Shown piece by piece: positions 30,445 through 38,923 of a stretch of 64,000 nucleotides of DNA. Both the position numbers and the translations under genes were made by a program. Each line of letters starts with the position of its first letter. The stretch's first letter is position 1. The stretch covers positions 24,879 through 88,878 of the forward strand of contig LSIB01000021.1 in assembly GCA_001556025.1 (NCBI GenBank). The letters run 5' to 3'. The notes beneath the pieces are model-generated. The model saw only the letters and a list, made by a program, of their open reading frames with translations. It was not told the DNA's origin and made no database searches. This DNA is from Rhizobiales bacterium CCH3-A5 (lineage in GTDB: Bacteria; Pseudomonadota; Alphaproteobacteria; Rhizobiales; Beijerinckiaceae).

Positions 30445-31088
30445 CTGCGTTTTCACTCTCCCGGCCGTTCGGCCTTGTTGTTTCCCTGTTCTGCCTCGGT
30501 CTCGCCGGCTGCGGCTCGTCGGCGCCGTCCGCGCCGGGCGAATTGAGCACCACGCAGAAGCTGACCAATCTCTTCGTCTTCCAGTCGACCACGGTGCCCC
30601 AGCCGAGCGGGCGTCCGCGCGAGCGCGATCCCAACTGGGTCGATCCCCCGCCGGAGACCGAGGATGAGACCCTGTTCTGCCCGCAGGTCATCATCGCCGA
30701 GGGCGGGGCGGCGATCCGCGCCCAGTCCGGTCCCGACAGCGGCAGCCTGCGCCACCAGATCTCGATTCTCAACGTCGCCCGCGAATGTAGAGCCACGGGC
30801 GGCGGCGCCTTCACGCTCAAGGTCGGCGTCGAGGGCCGCGTTCTGCTCGGCCCGGCCGGCGGGGCGGGCAGTTACGGCGCGACGCTGACGACGCAGGTGC
30901 TGCGTGGGACGACTGTTGTCGCCCGCCGCAGCGCCCGCGTCGGGGCCACGATACCGTCGGGCCAGGGCGGGGCCGATTTCGTCCATATTGAGGATAACAT
31001 CGTCGTGCCGGCAGGGGGCGGCGATGTCGAGATCATCGTCAGTCTCGGTCAGGGCGGCGCGACGCCTGCCCGCGCCCGCCGCAGATAG
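30441..31088 (+). CDS. Putative outer-membrane lipoprotein
   Basis: 215 residues, start GTG 30441 overlapping the IalB-like stop. The N-terminus is a lipoprotein signal with lipobox LAGC (LVVSLFCLGLAGCGSS), predicting lipidation at about Cys24. The mature part starts with a polar linker, then a beta-rich domain with two cysteines (TLFCPQVII, NVARECRATGGG) and repeated strands (VGVEGRVLLGPAG, GATLTTQVLRGTTVVARRSARV). No named domain is recognised. Coupling to the IalB-like gene suggests a shared envelope role (inference). Confidence 0.8.
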   Translation: MTAFSLSRPFGLVVSLFCLGLAGCGSSAPSAPGELSTTQKLTNLFVFQSTTVPQPSGRPRERDPNWVDPPPETEDETLFCPQVIIAEGGAAIRAQSGPDSGSLRHQISILNVARECRATGGGAFTLKVGVEGRVLLGPAGGAGSYGATLTTQVLRGTTVVARRSARVGATIPSGQGGADFVHIEDNIVVPAGGGDVEIIVSLGQGGATPARARRR

Positions 31089-31140
31089 GCGCTGCGCGCA
31101 AAAAGTCACGGGACTGCCGCCAATCGAGGCAGCGTCCCGA

Positions 31141-31168
31141 TTGACTAAGCCCGTCCGTCTTGTATCTG
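31141..31168 (+). promoter_or_regulatory. Putative sigma-70-like promoter of the gcv operon
   Basis: TTGACT at 31141-31146, 16-bp spacer, TATCTG at 31163-31168. It lies about 20 bp ahead of the first riboswitch stem, so transcription would begin just before the aptamer. Confidence 0.5.
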
Positions 31169-31189
31169 TGCCGGCAGCCGCAACATCCC

Positions 31190-31390
31190 CGCGGGAGAGA
31201 CCGGGTCCGGATCAGTCCGGAGCCGGCGCCGAAGGCGCAACCGCCCCGGAAACGCTCAGGCAAACGGACCGCGTGGGAACTGGCGCTCTGGAAAGTGGCG
31301 GAAGCAATTCCGCCCACCGACGGGTGTAACTCGTCTTCGGCTCGTTGGGCCGGGGCGGGGAAATCTCTCAGGTTCCAAGACAGAGGGGGC
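31190..31390 (+). promoter_or_regulatory. Tandem glycine riboswitch (two aptamers)
   Basis: Aptamer I (about 31190-31296) shows GGGAGAG, the GCGCCGAAGGCGCAA hairpin, AAACGCTCAGGCAAACGGACCGC and closing CTCTGGAAAG. Aptamer II (about 31297-31390) shows CACCGACGGGTGTAA, AAATCTCTCAGG and GACAGAGGGGG. These are the conserved boxes of the gcvT-type glycine riboswitch in its cooperative two-aptamer form. A CCGGAC/GTCCGG hairpin at 31397-31414 follows, about 30 nt before the gcvT start, and could be the expression platform. In the usual logic, glycine binding turns the cleavage operon on. Confidence 0.93.
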
Positions 31391-31444
31391 GCGTTCCGGA
31401 CACATCCGTCCGGGGCTTGCGCTTGACTCTGGAAGGGGCCCTGA

Positions 31445-32602
31445 ATGGCTGCCGAAGCCGCTGACCTTGACGCTGCCAGCGCTCCCGCGCCGCTGAAGAC
31501 GCCGCTCCATTCGCGTCATGTCGCGCTGGGTGCGCGCATGGTGCCCTTCGCCGGCTACGACATGCCGGTGCAGTATCCGTCCGGCATCCTGACGGAGCAC
31601 AACTGGACCCGCGAGAAAGCCGGGCTGTTCGACGTCTCCCATATGGGCCAGGCCTTCCTCGTCGGCCCCGACCACGAGACGACCGCGCGTGCGCTCGAAG
31701 CGCTGATCCCGGCCGACATCCTCAACCTCGCGCCTGGCAAACAGCGCTATTCGCAGCTTCTGAACGAGGAGGGCGGCATCCTCGACGATCTGATGGTGAC
31801 GCGCTCGCTCGACCCCGACGAGGACGGCGCGCTCTATCTCGTCGTCAACGCCGCCTGCAAATCCGAGGATTACGCCCATATCGAGGCGCGCCTGCCGGCC
31901 AATGTGAAGCTGATCCGGGCCGAGCATCGCGGCCTGATCGCCTTGCAGGGGCCCGCAGCGGAGGCTGCGCTCTCAGCCATCGCGCCCGAGGCCGCCGAGA
32001 TGGGCTTCATGTCGTCGCGGACAATGAAGGTCGCCGGGATCAAGGCCAATGTCAGCCGCTCGGGCTACACCGGCGAGGATGGCTACGAGATATCCGCAGA
32101 CGCGAAGCGCATCGGCGAGATCTGGGACACGCTGCTGCTCGACCAGACCGTCAAGCCGATCGGGCTGGGAGCACGCGATTCGCTCAGGCTGGAGGCGGGC
32201 CTGTGCCTCTATGGCCACGACATCGACACGACCACCTCGCCCGTCGAGGCGGCGCTGACCTGGTCGATCCAGAAGCGCCGGCGCGAGGAGGGCGGCTTTC
32301 CGGGCGCCGCCCGTATCCAGAAGGAGTTCGCGGACGGCGTCACCCGCGTCCGCGTCGGCCTGCTGCCCGAGGGCAAGGCCCCGGCGCGCGAAGGCGCGGA
32401 GATCGCCACGCCCGAGGGCGAGATCGTCGGCAAGGTCACCTCGGGCGGTTTCGGCCCGACGCTGAACGCCCCCTGCGCCATGGGCTATGTCGCCAAAGCC
32501 CATTCCGCGCCGGGCACGCAGCTTCATCTGATCGTGCGCGGCAGGGCACTGCCGGCCGTCGTCGCCCCCATGCCCTTCGTCCCCAACCGCTACAAGCGCT
32601 GA
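31445..32602 (+). CDS. gcvT: Glycine cleavage T protein (aminomethyltransferase)
   Basis: 385 residues. It transfers the methylene unit from aminomethyl-lipoyl GcvH to tetrahydrofolate, releasing ammonia. Conserved segments: LHSRHVALGARMVPFAGYDMPVQY, GLFDVSHMGQ, the catalytic-region RSGYTGEDGYEI and LGARDSLRLEAGLCLYGHDI, plus the C-terminal beta-barrel (VTSGGFGPTLNAPCAMGYV). It lies directly behind the glycine riboswitch, and gcvH follows after 33 bp. Confidence 0.97.
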   Translation: MAAEAADLDAASAPAPLKTPLHSRHVALGARMVPFAGYDMPVQYPSGILTEHNWTREKAGLFDVSHMGQAFLVGPDHETTARALEALIPADILNLAPGKQRYSQLLNEEGGILDDLMVTRSLDPDEDGALYLVVNAACKSEDYAHIEARLPANVKLIRAEHRGLIALQGPAAEAALSAIAPEAAEMGFMSSRTMKVAGIKANVSRSGYTGEDGYEISADAKRIGEIWDTLLLDQTVKPIGLGARDSLRLEAGLCLYGHDIDTTTSPVEAALTWSIQKRRREEGGFPGAARIQKEFADGVTRVRVGLLPEGKAPAREGAEIATPEGEIVGKVTSGGFGPTLNAPCAMGYVAKAHSAPGTQLHLIVRGRALPAVVAPMPFVPNRYKR

Positions 32603-32635
32603 CCCATCATCCTTTTTCCGCTCCGGAGACAGACC

Positions 32636-33010
32636 ATGGCCGAGACCCGCTACACCAAGGACCACGAATACATCCGCATCGAGGGCGACACCGGCACGGT
32701 CGGCATCACCGACTATGCGCAGGGCCAGCTCGGAGACGTCGTCTTCGTCGAGCTGCCGAGCCTCGGCAAGGCCGTCGCCAAGGGCAGCGAGGCGGCCGTG
32801 GTCGAGAGCGTCAAGGCGGCGTCGGAGGTCTACGCCCCGGTCTCCGGCGAGGTCGTCGCGGTCAACAGCGATCTTGAGGCCGCACCCGGCACGGTCAACG
32901 ACGACCCCGCCGGCAAGGGCTGGTTCGTCAAGCTCAAGCTCAAGGACTCAGCCGAACTGGAAGGCCTGATGAGCGAAGCCGAATATCAGGACTACGTCAA
33001 AACCCTTTGA
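32636..33010 (+). CDS. gcvH: Glycine cleavage H protein (lipoyl carrier)
   Basis: 124 residues, normal length. The lipoylated lysine is in VVESVKAASEVYAP, and the barrel-closing GDVVFVELPSLGKAVAKGSE and NDDPAGKGWFVKLKL segments are present. GGAG lies 10 nt before the ATG. It shuttles the aminomethyl group between P, T and L proteins. A 97-bp palindrome separates it from gcvPA. Confidence 0.98.
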   Translation: MAETRYTKDHEYIRIEGDTGTVGITDYAQGQLGDVVFVELPSLGKAVAKGSEAAVVESVKAASEVYAPVSGEVVAVNSDLEAAPGTVNDDPAGKGWFVKLKLKDSAELEGLMSEAEYQDYVKTL

Positions 33011-33020
33011 TCGACAGCGC

Positions 33021-33117
33021 CGTCATCCCGGACAAGCCGCGAAGCGGCGTAGATCCGGGATCCATCATAAGGCAGGACGGCGCTCGATGATGGATCCCGG
33101 GTCAAGCCCGGGATGGC
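33021..33117. repeat. Palindromic intergenic repeat, family A copy 1
   Basis: Starts CGTCATCCCGGACAAG and ends with the inverted CCCGGGATGG; the inner arms are CCGGGATCCATC and GATGGATCCCGG. It is one of four related units in this window (also 38221, 44823, 57645). It sits inside the gcv operon between gcvH and gcvPA, where it would fold into a long RNA hairpin. Confidence 0.85.
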
Positions 33118-33166
33118 GGCGCAGGCGAGATCAGGCTCAGCGCCTTTCAGACAACGGACACCCCAC

Positions 33167-34507
33167 ATGCGCTATCTCCCCCTGACCGACACCGACCGCC
33201 TCGACATGCTGGCCCGCATCGGCGTGCCCGACATCGACGCGCTGTTCTCGGATGTCCCCGCCGACAGGCTCCTGAAAGCCCCGCTCGATCTGCCGCGCGC
33301 CAAGGGCGAGCTCGAGGTCGAGCGCATCATGGGCAGGATGGCGGGCCGCAACGTCTCGGCCTCGTCCGTGCCCTTCTTCGTCGGCGCGGGCGCATACAAG
33401 CATCATGTCCCCGCCACGGTGGACCACCTGATCCAGCGCTCGGAGTTCCTGACGAGCTACACGCCCTACCAGCCAGAGATCGCGCAGGGCACGCTGCAAT
33501 ATCTCTTCGAGTTCCAGACCCAGGTTGCGGCCCTGACCGGCATGGATGTCGCCAATGCCTCGATGTATGACGGCTCGACCGGCACGGGCGAGGCCGTGCT
33601 GATGGCCCACCGCGTCACGAAGCGCCGAAAGGCCGTGCTGTCGGGCGGCCTGCACCCGCATTACGCGGCGGTGGTCAACACCATCTCGGAGATGGCCAGC
33701 GATACGGTCGTGGCGTTGCCGCCGGACGTCTCCGCCAGCGAGGACATCCTGAGCCAGATCGACGACGAGACCTCCTGCGTCGTCGTGCAATCGCCGGACG
33801 TTTTCGGCAATCTGCGCGACCTCAAGCCCATCGCCGAGAAGGCGCAGGCCCATGGCGCGCTGCTGATCGCGGTCTTCACCGAGGTGATGTCGCTCGGCGC
33901 GGTGACCTCGCCCGGCGAGCAGGGGGCGGACATCGTCGTCGGCGAGGGCCAGTCGATCGGCAATGCGCTGAATTTCGGCGGCCCCTATGTCGGGCTCTTT
34001 GCCGCCAAGACCAAATATCTGCGCCAGATGCCGGGCCGGCTCTGCGGCGAGACGGTCGATGCCGACGGCCAGCGCGGCTTCGTGCTGACGCTCTCGACGC
34101 GCGAGCAGCATATCCGCCGCGACAAGGCGACCTCGAACATCTGCACCAATTCCGGCCTCTGCTGCCTCGCCTTCACCATTCACATGACGCTGCTCGGCCA
34201 GGCTGGGCTCGAGCGTGTGGCGCAGGTGAACCACGCCAACGCCGTGAAGCTCGCCGACATGCTCGGCGCGGTGAAGGGCGCGCAGGTGCTGAACGAGACC
34301 TTTTTCAACGAGTTCACGGTGAAGCTCTCCAGGCCCGCCGCGCAGGTTGCGGAAGCTCTGGCGGCCAAAGGCGTGCTCGGCGGCGTCCCGGTCTCGCGGC
34401 TGCTGCCGGACGCCGGGCTCGACGATCTGCTGATCGTCGCGAACACTGAAGTCAACACGGATGAGGACCGGGCGGCCTTCGTGGCGGCGCTCGCGGAGGT
34501 GCTGTGA
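33167..34507 (+). CDS. gcvPA: Glycine dehydrogenase (decarboxylating) subunit 1
   Basis: 446 residues from ATG 33167; codons upstream to 33113 belong to the palindrome. It corresponds to the N-terminal half of the long GcvP. Conserved segments: [37 protein letters not shown] region, [20 protein letters not shown] and [19 protein letters not shown]. It has the aspartate-aminotransferase fold but lacks the PLP lysine. It forms the P protein with GcvPB. The split P protein is less usual in Rhizobiales, where a single chain of about 950 residues is common. The stop overlaps gcvPB by one base (TGATG). Confidence 0.96.
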   Translation: MRYLPLTDTDRLDMLARIGVPDIDALFSDVPADRLLKAPLDLPRAKGELEVERIMGRMAGRNVSASSVPFFVGAGAYKHHVPATVDHLIQRSEFLTSYTPYQPEIAQGTLQYLFEFQTQVAALTGMDVANASMYDGSTGTGEAVLMAHRVTKRRKAVLSGGLHPHYAAVVNTISEMASDTVVALPPDVSASEDILSQIDDETSCVVVQSPDVFGNLRDLKPIAEKAQAHGALLIAVFTEVMSLGAVTSPGEQGADIVVGEGQSIGNALNFGGPYVGLFAAKTKYLRQMPGRLCGETVDADGQRGFVLTLSTREQHIRRDKATSNICTNSGLCCLAFTIHMTLLGQAGLERVAQVNHANAVKLADMLGAVKGAQVLNETFFNEFTVKLSRPAAQVAEALAAKGVLGGVPVSRLLPDAGLDDLLIVANTEVNTDEDRAAFVAALAEVL

Positions 34508-36081
34508 TGCTGAACCGTCAGGGACGTCCCACCCAGCCCGGCGCTGCCGCGTCCGAATCCCACCCCACCTTCACCGGCAACCGCGCGCTGCAGCAGATCG
34601 AGCCGCTGATCTTCGAGATCGGCCATCACGAGACGACCGGCGTCGATATCGAGGCTCCGGCTCCGTTCAAATCCCGTCTCGGCAAGCATGCCCGCACCGA
34701 CGGCATCGGCCTGCCCGGTCTCTCCGAGCCCGAGGCGATGCGCCACTATGTGCGCCTGAGCCAGAAGAATTACGGCATCGATACAGGGCTGTTCCCGCTC
34801 GGCTCCTGCACGATGAAGCACAATGCCCGCCTCAACGAGAAGATGGCGCGGCTGCCGGGCTTTTCCGACGTCCACCCGCTCCAGCCGGTCTCGACCGTGC
34901 CGGGCGCGCTCGCGGTGATGCAGGAACTCGCCCGCTACCTGATGACGTTGACCGGCATGCCGGCCGTCTCGCTGTCCCCCAAGGCTGGCGCACATGGCGA
35001 GCTTTGCGGGATGATGGCGATCAAGGCCGCCATCGCAGCCAAGGGCGAGGGCGAGACCCGGAAGGTCGTGCTCGTGCCGGAATCGGCTCATGGCACCAAC
35101 CCGGCCACCGCCGCCCTGATCGGCTTCATCGTGAAATCGGTGCCTGCGCGCGCGGACGGCACCGTCGCGGTCGAGGACGTCAAGGCGCTGCTGGGGCGAG
35201 ACGTTGCCGCGATCATGCTGACCAACCCCAACACTTGCGGCATCTTCGAGCCGCAGATCGTCGAGATCGCCGCCGCCATGCACGAGGCCGGCGCGTATTT
35301 CTACTGCGACGGCGCCAACTACAACGCCATCGTCGGCAAGGCCAAGCCCGGCGATCTCGGCGTCGACGCCATGCACATAAACCTGCACAAGACCTTCTCG
35401 ACGCCCCATGGCGGCGGCGGGCCGGGCTCGGGCCCGGTGGTGCTGTCGGAGCGGCTCGCGCCCTACGCGCCCGTGCCCTTCATCCATCTGGAGAACGGGC
35501 AGCCGCGTCTTGTCGAGAATGTCGCCGATGCGCCCGACGGCAACGCCCCCTTCGGCCGCATCACCGCCTTCCACGGCCAGATGGGCATGTATGTCCGCGC
35601 CCTGACCTACATGCTCAGCCATGGCTCGGACGGCATGAAGCAGGCGTCGGAGGACGCGGTGCTCAACGCCAACTACATTCGCGCCGGCCTCTCCGACCTG
35701 ATGTCGCTGCCCTTCCCCGACCATCCCTCGATGCACGAGGCGCTGTTCGACGACGAATGGCTGAAAGGGACCGGCGTCACCACCCTCGATTTCGCCAAGG
35801 CGATGATCGACGAGGGCTATCACCCGATGACGGTGTATTTCCCGCTGGTGGTTCATGGCGCGATGCTGGTCGAGCCGACCGAATCGGAATCGAAGGCCTC
35901 GCTCGACCTCTTCATCGCGACCCTGCGCGATCTGGCGATGGCGGCGAAGGGCAATGATAAGAGCCGCTTCACCGGAGCGCCGCATCACGCGCCGTTGCGC
36001 CGGCTCGACGAGACGCGGGCCGCACGGCAGCCGGTGCTGAAATGGGTCGCGCCACAGCCGCTAGCGGAGGCGGCTGAGTAG
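34507..36081 (+). CDS. gcvPB: Glycine dehydrogenase (decarboxylating) subunit 2
   Basis: 524 residues, the catalytic half of P protein. The PLP lysine is in MHINLHKTFSTPHGGGGPG; GSCTMKHNARLNEKMARLPGF, SPKAGAHGELCGMMAIKAA and VPESAHGTNPATAAL are conserved. It decarboxylates glycine and loads the aminomethyl group on GcvH. ATG 34507 is preferred over the adjacent in-frame GTG 34504. It is last gene of the operon and convergent with the vapC-like gene (8 bp apart). The L protein (lipoamide dehydrogenase) is not in this window. Confidence 0.96.
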   Translation: MLNRQGRPTQPGAAASESHPTFTGNRALQQIEPLIFEIGHHETTGVDIEAPAPFKSRLGKHARTDGIGLPGLSEPEAMRHYVRLSQKNYGIDTGLFPLGSCTMKHNARLNEKMARLPGFSDVHPLQPVSTVPGALAVMQELARYLMTLTGMPAVSLSPKAGAHGELCGMMAIKAAIAAKGEGETRKVVLVPESAHGTNPATAALIGFIVKSVPARADGTVAVEDVKALLGRDVAAIMLTNPNTCGIFEPQIVEIAAAMHEAGAYFYCDGANYNAIVGKAKPGDLGVDAMHINLHKTFSTPHGGGGPGSGPVVLSERLAPYAPVPFIHLENGQPRLVENVADAPDGNAPFGRITAFHGQMGMYVRALTYMLSHGSDGMKQASEDAVLNANYIRAGLSDLMSLPFPDHPSMHEALFDDEWLKGTGVTTLDFAKAMIDEGYHPMTVYFPLVVHGAMLVEPTESESKASLDLFIATLRDLAMAAKGNDKSRFTGAPHHAPLRRLDETRAARQPVLKWVAPQPLAEAAE

Positions 36082-36089
36082 GGGCGAGG

Positions 36090-36509
36090 TCAGGGCTCGT
36101 CCCAAGGATCGATCAGTCTGAGGCCCAATCCGTCGAAATGGCGGCGATTGCGGGTCGCCACGACGAATTGACGAGCCAGCGCGCTCGCAGCGAGCAGGCT
36201 ATCCATGATCTGCAGGTTGAGGCCCTCGCGGCGGGAGCGAGCCATCAGCTCGCCCCAGACGGGGGCGTCCTGTTCATCGAAAGACAGGACGCGTCCGCTG
36301 AATCGCATCGGCAGGTCTTGACTGACCCAGTCCGTCAAGACCTGCCGCCTGCGGCCTGCCGGCATCAGCTCGATGCCGCGATACAATTCGGCCAGCGTCA
36401 CCACGCTGATGAAAAGCTCGTCTTCGTGCCGGGTCAGGAAAGCGATGACCCTCGGTTCGGGAACAGGCTTTGCCGTCTCTGATATGACATTCGTGTCGAG
36501 CAGGATCAC
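36090..36509 (-). CDS. vapC: PIN-domain toxin, VapC/FitB type
   Basis: 139 residues from GTG 36509. The N-terminal ILLDTNVISE holds the first catalytic Asp. VVTLAELYRGIE (Glu), QIMDSLLAASAL (Asp) and FVVATRNRRHFDGLGL complete the acidic metal site of PIN ribonucleases. VapC toxins cleave tRNA or rRNA; FitB is its close relative in Neisseria. The start overlaps the antitoxin stop by 4 bp, as is typical of vapBC. It lies immediately beside the gcv operon end and is a probable accessory module. Confidence 0.92.
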   Translation of the reverse strand: MILLDTNVISETAKPVPEPRVIAFLTRHEDELFISVVTLAELYRGIELMPAGRRRQVLTDWVSQDLPMRFSGRVLSFDEQDAPVWGELMARSRREGLNLQIMDSLLAASALARQFVVATRNRRHFDGLGLRLIDPWDEP

Positions 36510-36772
36510 GAGAGGTCGATGTCGCGCGGAGGCTGGTCGTCTCGCGTCAGGTCGATGCCAGACCCCCGCAGCGGCGAATTCATGAAGAACTCGCCCAGCG
36601 TCCCCTTGCGAACAGTCCTTCGTTCCCATTCCTCGATCGACACCACCACCGCCGCGGGTCGCCCGTTGCGGGTCACGGTTTGTGGTCCGTCGGTCTTCGC
36701 TTTCTCCATCACTTCGGAAAAGCGCGCCTTGGCCGAAGCAACCGACCAGTTTTCCTTTGTCGCAGCTCCCAT
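36506..36772 (-). CDS. vapB: Phd/YefM-type antitoxin
   Basis: 88 residues from ATG 36772, chosen because AGGAGG lies 5 nt upstream; three ATGs further up (36796, 36805, 36814) lack such a site. The N-terminal WSVASAKARFSEVMEKAKTDGPQTVTRNGRPAAVVVS is the Phd/YefM DNA-binding fold, and the C-terminal tail (FFMNSPLRGSGIDLTRDDQPPRDIDL) would mask the toxin. It is first gene of the pair and presumably represses its own promoter. Confidence 0.92.
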   Translation of the reverse strand: MGAATKENWSVASAKARFSEVMEKAKTDGPQTVTRNGRPAAVVVSIEEWERRTVRKGTLGEFFMNSPLRGSGIDLTRDDQPPRDIDLS

Positions 36773-36947
36773 GAGCGCCTCCTGAAGTTTGTCCATAGTG
36801 GTCATTCTAGTCATACCGCAGAAGTTGGCAACACGTCTCCGCCCGCAACATGCCGAAACGTCATTTCCCGCGCTGCCTTAAGTCTTCCTTGACCATGTGC
36901 GAGGGAAGCTCATGCCATGCGCCTCTGGCGTTGTCTGGGACCGGTTC

Positions 36948-38195
36948 ATGCCCGTGCGTTTCGTCAAGACCTCGCTTTTCGCTGTTTGCGCGCTCCTGCT
37001 GGGCGCTGCGGCCGCGCGCGCCAACGAGCCGAGCTACGGCCCCAACACCTATGACCGCACGCTGGAGGCCCTGATCGCGCATGAGGACGTTGCCGGCCGT
37101 GGCGGCTGGCCGAAGGTTCCGTCTTCGGCCACGGCGCTGAAGCCCGATATGCAGGGCCCGGACGTCGCTTTGCTCAAGCACCGGCTGATGCTGAGCGGCG
37201 ATCTCGCACCGTCCTCCCTGCCCGGAGACATCTACGATGCAGCCGTTGTCGAGGCGGTGAAGCGCTTCCAGCGCCGCCACGGCCTGTCCGACCTCGGCAC
37301 CGTCGGTCGCCTGACGCTGAAGGCGCTGAACGTGCCGGTCGAGACAAGGCTGAACCAGCTCACCGCCACTCTCGAGCGGCTCAAGGGCAAGGGCTTCGCC
37401 TTCGCCGAGCGCTATGTCGTGGTCAACATTCCCGGCGCCAGCGTCGAGGCGGTCGAGAACGGCATCGTGCAACGCCGCCATCTGGCGATCGTCGGCCGGC
37501 CCGACCGGCCTTCGCCCGTGCTGCAGGCCAGCATCACCTCGGTCAACCTCAACCCGTACTGGACCGCGCCGACCTCGATCGTGAAGGCCGACATCATCCC
37601 CAAGATGCGCAAGGAGCCGGATTTTCTGGCGAAATCGCATATGCGGCTGCTCGGCGCGGAGAATCGCGAGATCGACCCCGCCTCCGTGAATTGGGCCGGC
37701 CTGAGCTCGCCCTATTTCACAGTCCGGCAGGATCCCGGCCCCGACAATGCGCTCGGCCAGCTCAAGATCGACATGCCCAACAGCGAGGCCGTCTATCTGC
37801 ACGACACGCCCAAGAAGAGCCTCTTCCGCAACGATGTCCGCTTCAACTCCTCGGGCTGCGCCCGCGTCGAGGGCGTGCGCGATTTCGCCGCCTGGCTGCT
37901 GGAGGGCAGCGAGTGGACGCTGCCCGCGCTGGAGGCCGAAATCGCCAAGGGCGAGCGCAAGGACATCAGGCTGAAGAAGTCGGTGCCGGTCGCCTGGGTT
38001 TATCTGACGGGCTGGCAGGGCGCAGACGGCCAGGTCCAGTTCCGCGAGGACATTTACGGCCTCGACACGCCCCAGGGCATCGTCACCTCGACGATCCAGC
38101 CGCGCAAGCCGAAGCCCAAGCCGCCGGTCGCCGCCAGCGCGCCGAAGCCGACGGCGGTCCAGCGCCCGGCGCAGACGACGACCGCGTCGAACTGA
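36948..38195 (+). CDS. L,D-transpeptidase with peptidoglycan-binding domain
   Basis: 415 residues. The signal peptide MPVRFVKTSLFAVCALLLGAAAARA favours ATG 36948 with GGGA 8 nt upstream; ATG 36912, with a purine-rich site, is an alternative. A peptidoglycan-binding helix trio (AVVEAVKRFQRRHGLSDLGTVGRLTLKALN) precedes the YkuD catalytic domain. There YLHDTPKKSLF and the SSGCARVEG nucleophile cysteine are intact. It has YcbB-like length, so it probably makes 3-3 cross-links or anchors proteins to murein. The C-terminus is Pro/Ala/Lys-rich. The gene is solitary between vapB and the F0 operon. Confidence 0.93.
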   Translation: MPVRFVKTSLFAVCALLLGAAAARANEPSYGPNTYDRTLEALIAHEDVAGRGGWPKVPSSATALKPDMQGPDVALLKHRLMLSGDLAPSSLPGDIYDAAVVEAVKRFQRRHGLSDLGTVGRLTLKALNVPVETRLNQLTATLERLKGKGFAFAERYVVVNIPGASVEAVENGIVQRRHLAIVGRPDRPSPVLQASITSVNLNPYWTAPTSIVKADIIPKMRKEPDFLAKSHMRLLGAENREIDPASVNWAGLSSPYFTVRQDPGPDNALGQLKIDMPNSEAVYLHDTPKKSLFRNDVRFNSSGCARVEGVRDFAAWLLEGSEWTLPALEAEIAKGERKDIRLKKSVPVAWVYLTGWQGADGQVQFREDIYGLDTPQGIVTSTIQPRKPKPKPPVAASAPKPTAVQRPAQTTTASN

Positions 38196-38220
38196 ATCTG
38201 CCGTCGCAGCACATCGCCCC

Positions 38221-38326
38221 GTCATCCCGGACAAGCCGCAAAGCGGCGCAGCTCCGGGATCCATCATAGAGCGCCGCCGTGCCTTACGATGGATCCCGGA
38301 GCTCCGCTTCGCTGCGTCCGGATGAC
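38221..38326. repeat. Palindromic intergenic repeat, family A copy 2
   Basis: GTCATCCCGGACAAG at the left and GCGTCCGGATGAC at the right, inner arms CCGGGATCCATC and GATGGATCCCGG. It lies between the convergent ends of the L,D-transpeptidase gene and atpF. Confidence 0.85.
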
Positions 38327-38375
38327 GGCGAGGGTGGTTCGGCCTTGATTTGCAAAGGCGTGCGAAAACGAAGAA

Positions 38376-38402
38376 CGCCGCGATCCTCGGCGGATCGCGG
38401 CG
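38376..38402 (-). terminator. Rho-independent terminator of the F0 operon
   Basis: A perfect 11-bp stem (38376-38386 with 38392-38402) and a 5-nt loop, followed on the minus strand by a T-rich stretch (TTCTTCGTTTT). It lies 34 bp past the atpF stop. Confidence 0.85.
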
Positions 38403-38435
38403 TCCCTCAATTCAGGTAAAACAGCCCGGCGCTGC

Positions 38436-38912
38436 TCAGTTCAGCTTGGCCTTAACCTCTTGCAGGCCAGCCGAAAAGGCCGTGTCCCCGGCCTTGCCGC
38501 CCATCTGGCCGCGCAGGATGATCTCGGCCGCCTTCGTGGCGGCTTCGGCCGCGGCGGCGCGGACTTCGGCCTCGGCTTGAACCTCGGCCTGGGCGATCTT
38601 TTCCTGCGCCGATCTGGTGCGGCGCGAGACGAAATCCTCGAGCTTGGCGGCGGCCTCGGCGGAGAGGCGGTCGGCCTCTTCCCTGGCGGCGGCGATCAGG
38701 CCGGCGGCCTCGGCCTCGGCGGCCTTGCGCTTGCTCTCATATTCGCCGAGCAGCTTCTCTGCCTCCTGACGCAGGCGGCGCGCTTCGGCCAGTTCCTGCG
38801 CGACCTTCTCGCCGCGCGAATCCAGCGCGGCGACGATCTTGGCGGGAACGCCGAACTTCACGAGCACGGCGAGAAAGATGACGAGGGCGACGGCCACCCA
38901 GACGGTATCCAT
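38436..38912 (-). CDS. atpF: ATP synthase F0 subunit b
   Basis: 158 residues with an N-terminal membrane helix (VWVAVALVIFLAVLVKFG) followed by a long Ala/Glu/Lys-rich coiled coil (RRLRQEAEKLLGEYESKRKA...), the peripheral-stalk architecture. It pairs with the b' subunit encoded 11 bp upstream. It is the last gene of the atpI-B-E-F'-F operon; the F1 genes are elsewhere, as usual in Rhizobiales. Confidence 0.95.
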   Translation of the reverse strand: MDTVWVAVALVIFLAVLVKFGVPAKIVAALDSRGEKVAQELAEARRLRQEAEKLLGEYESKRKAAEAEAAGLIAAAREEADRLSAEAAAKLEDFVSRRTRSAQEKIAQAEVQAEAEVRAAAAEAATKAAEIILRGQMGGKAGDTAFSAGLQEVKAKLN

Positions 38913-38923
38913 GGTCTCTCTCC

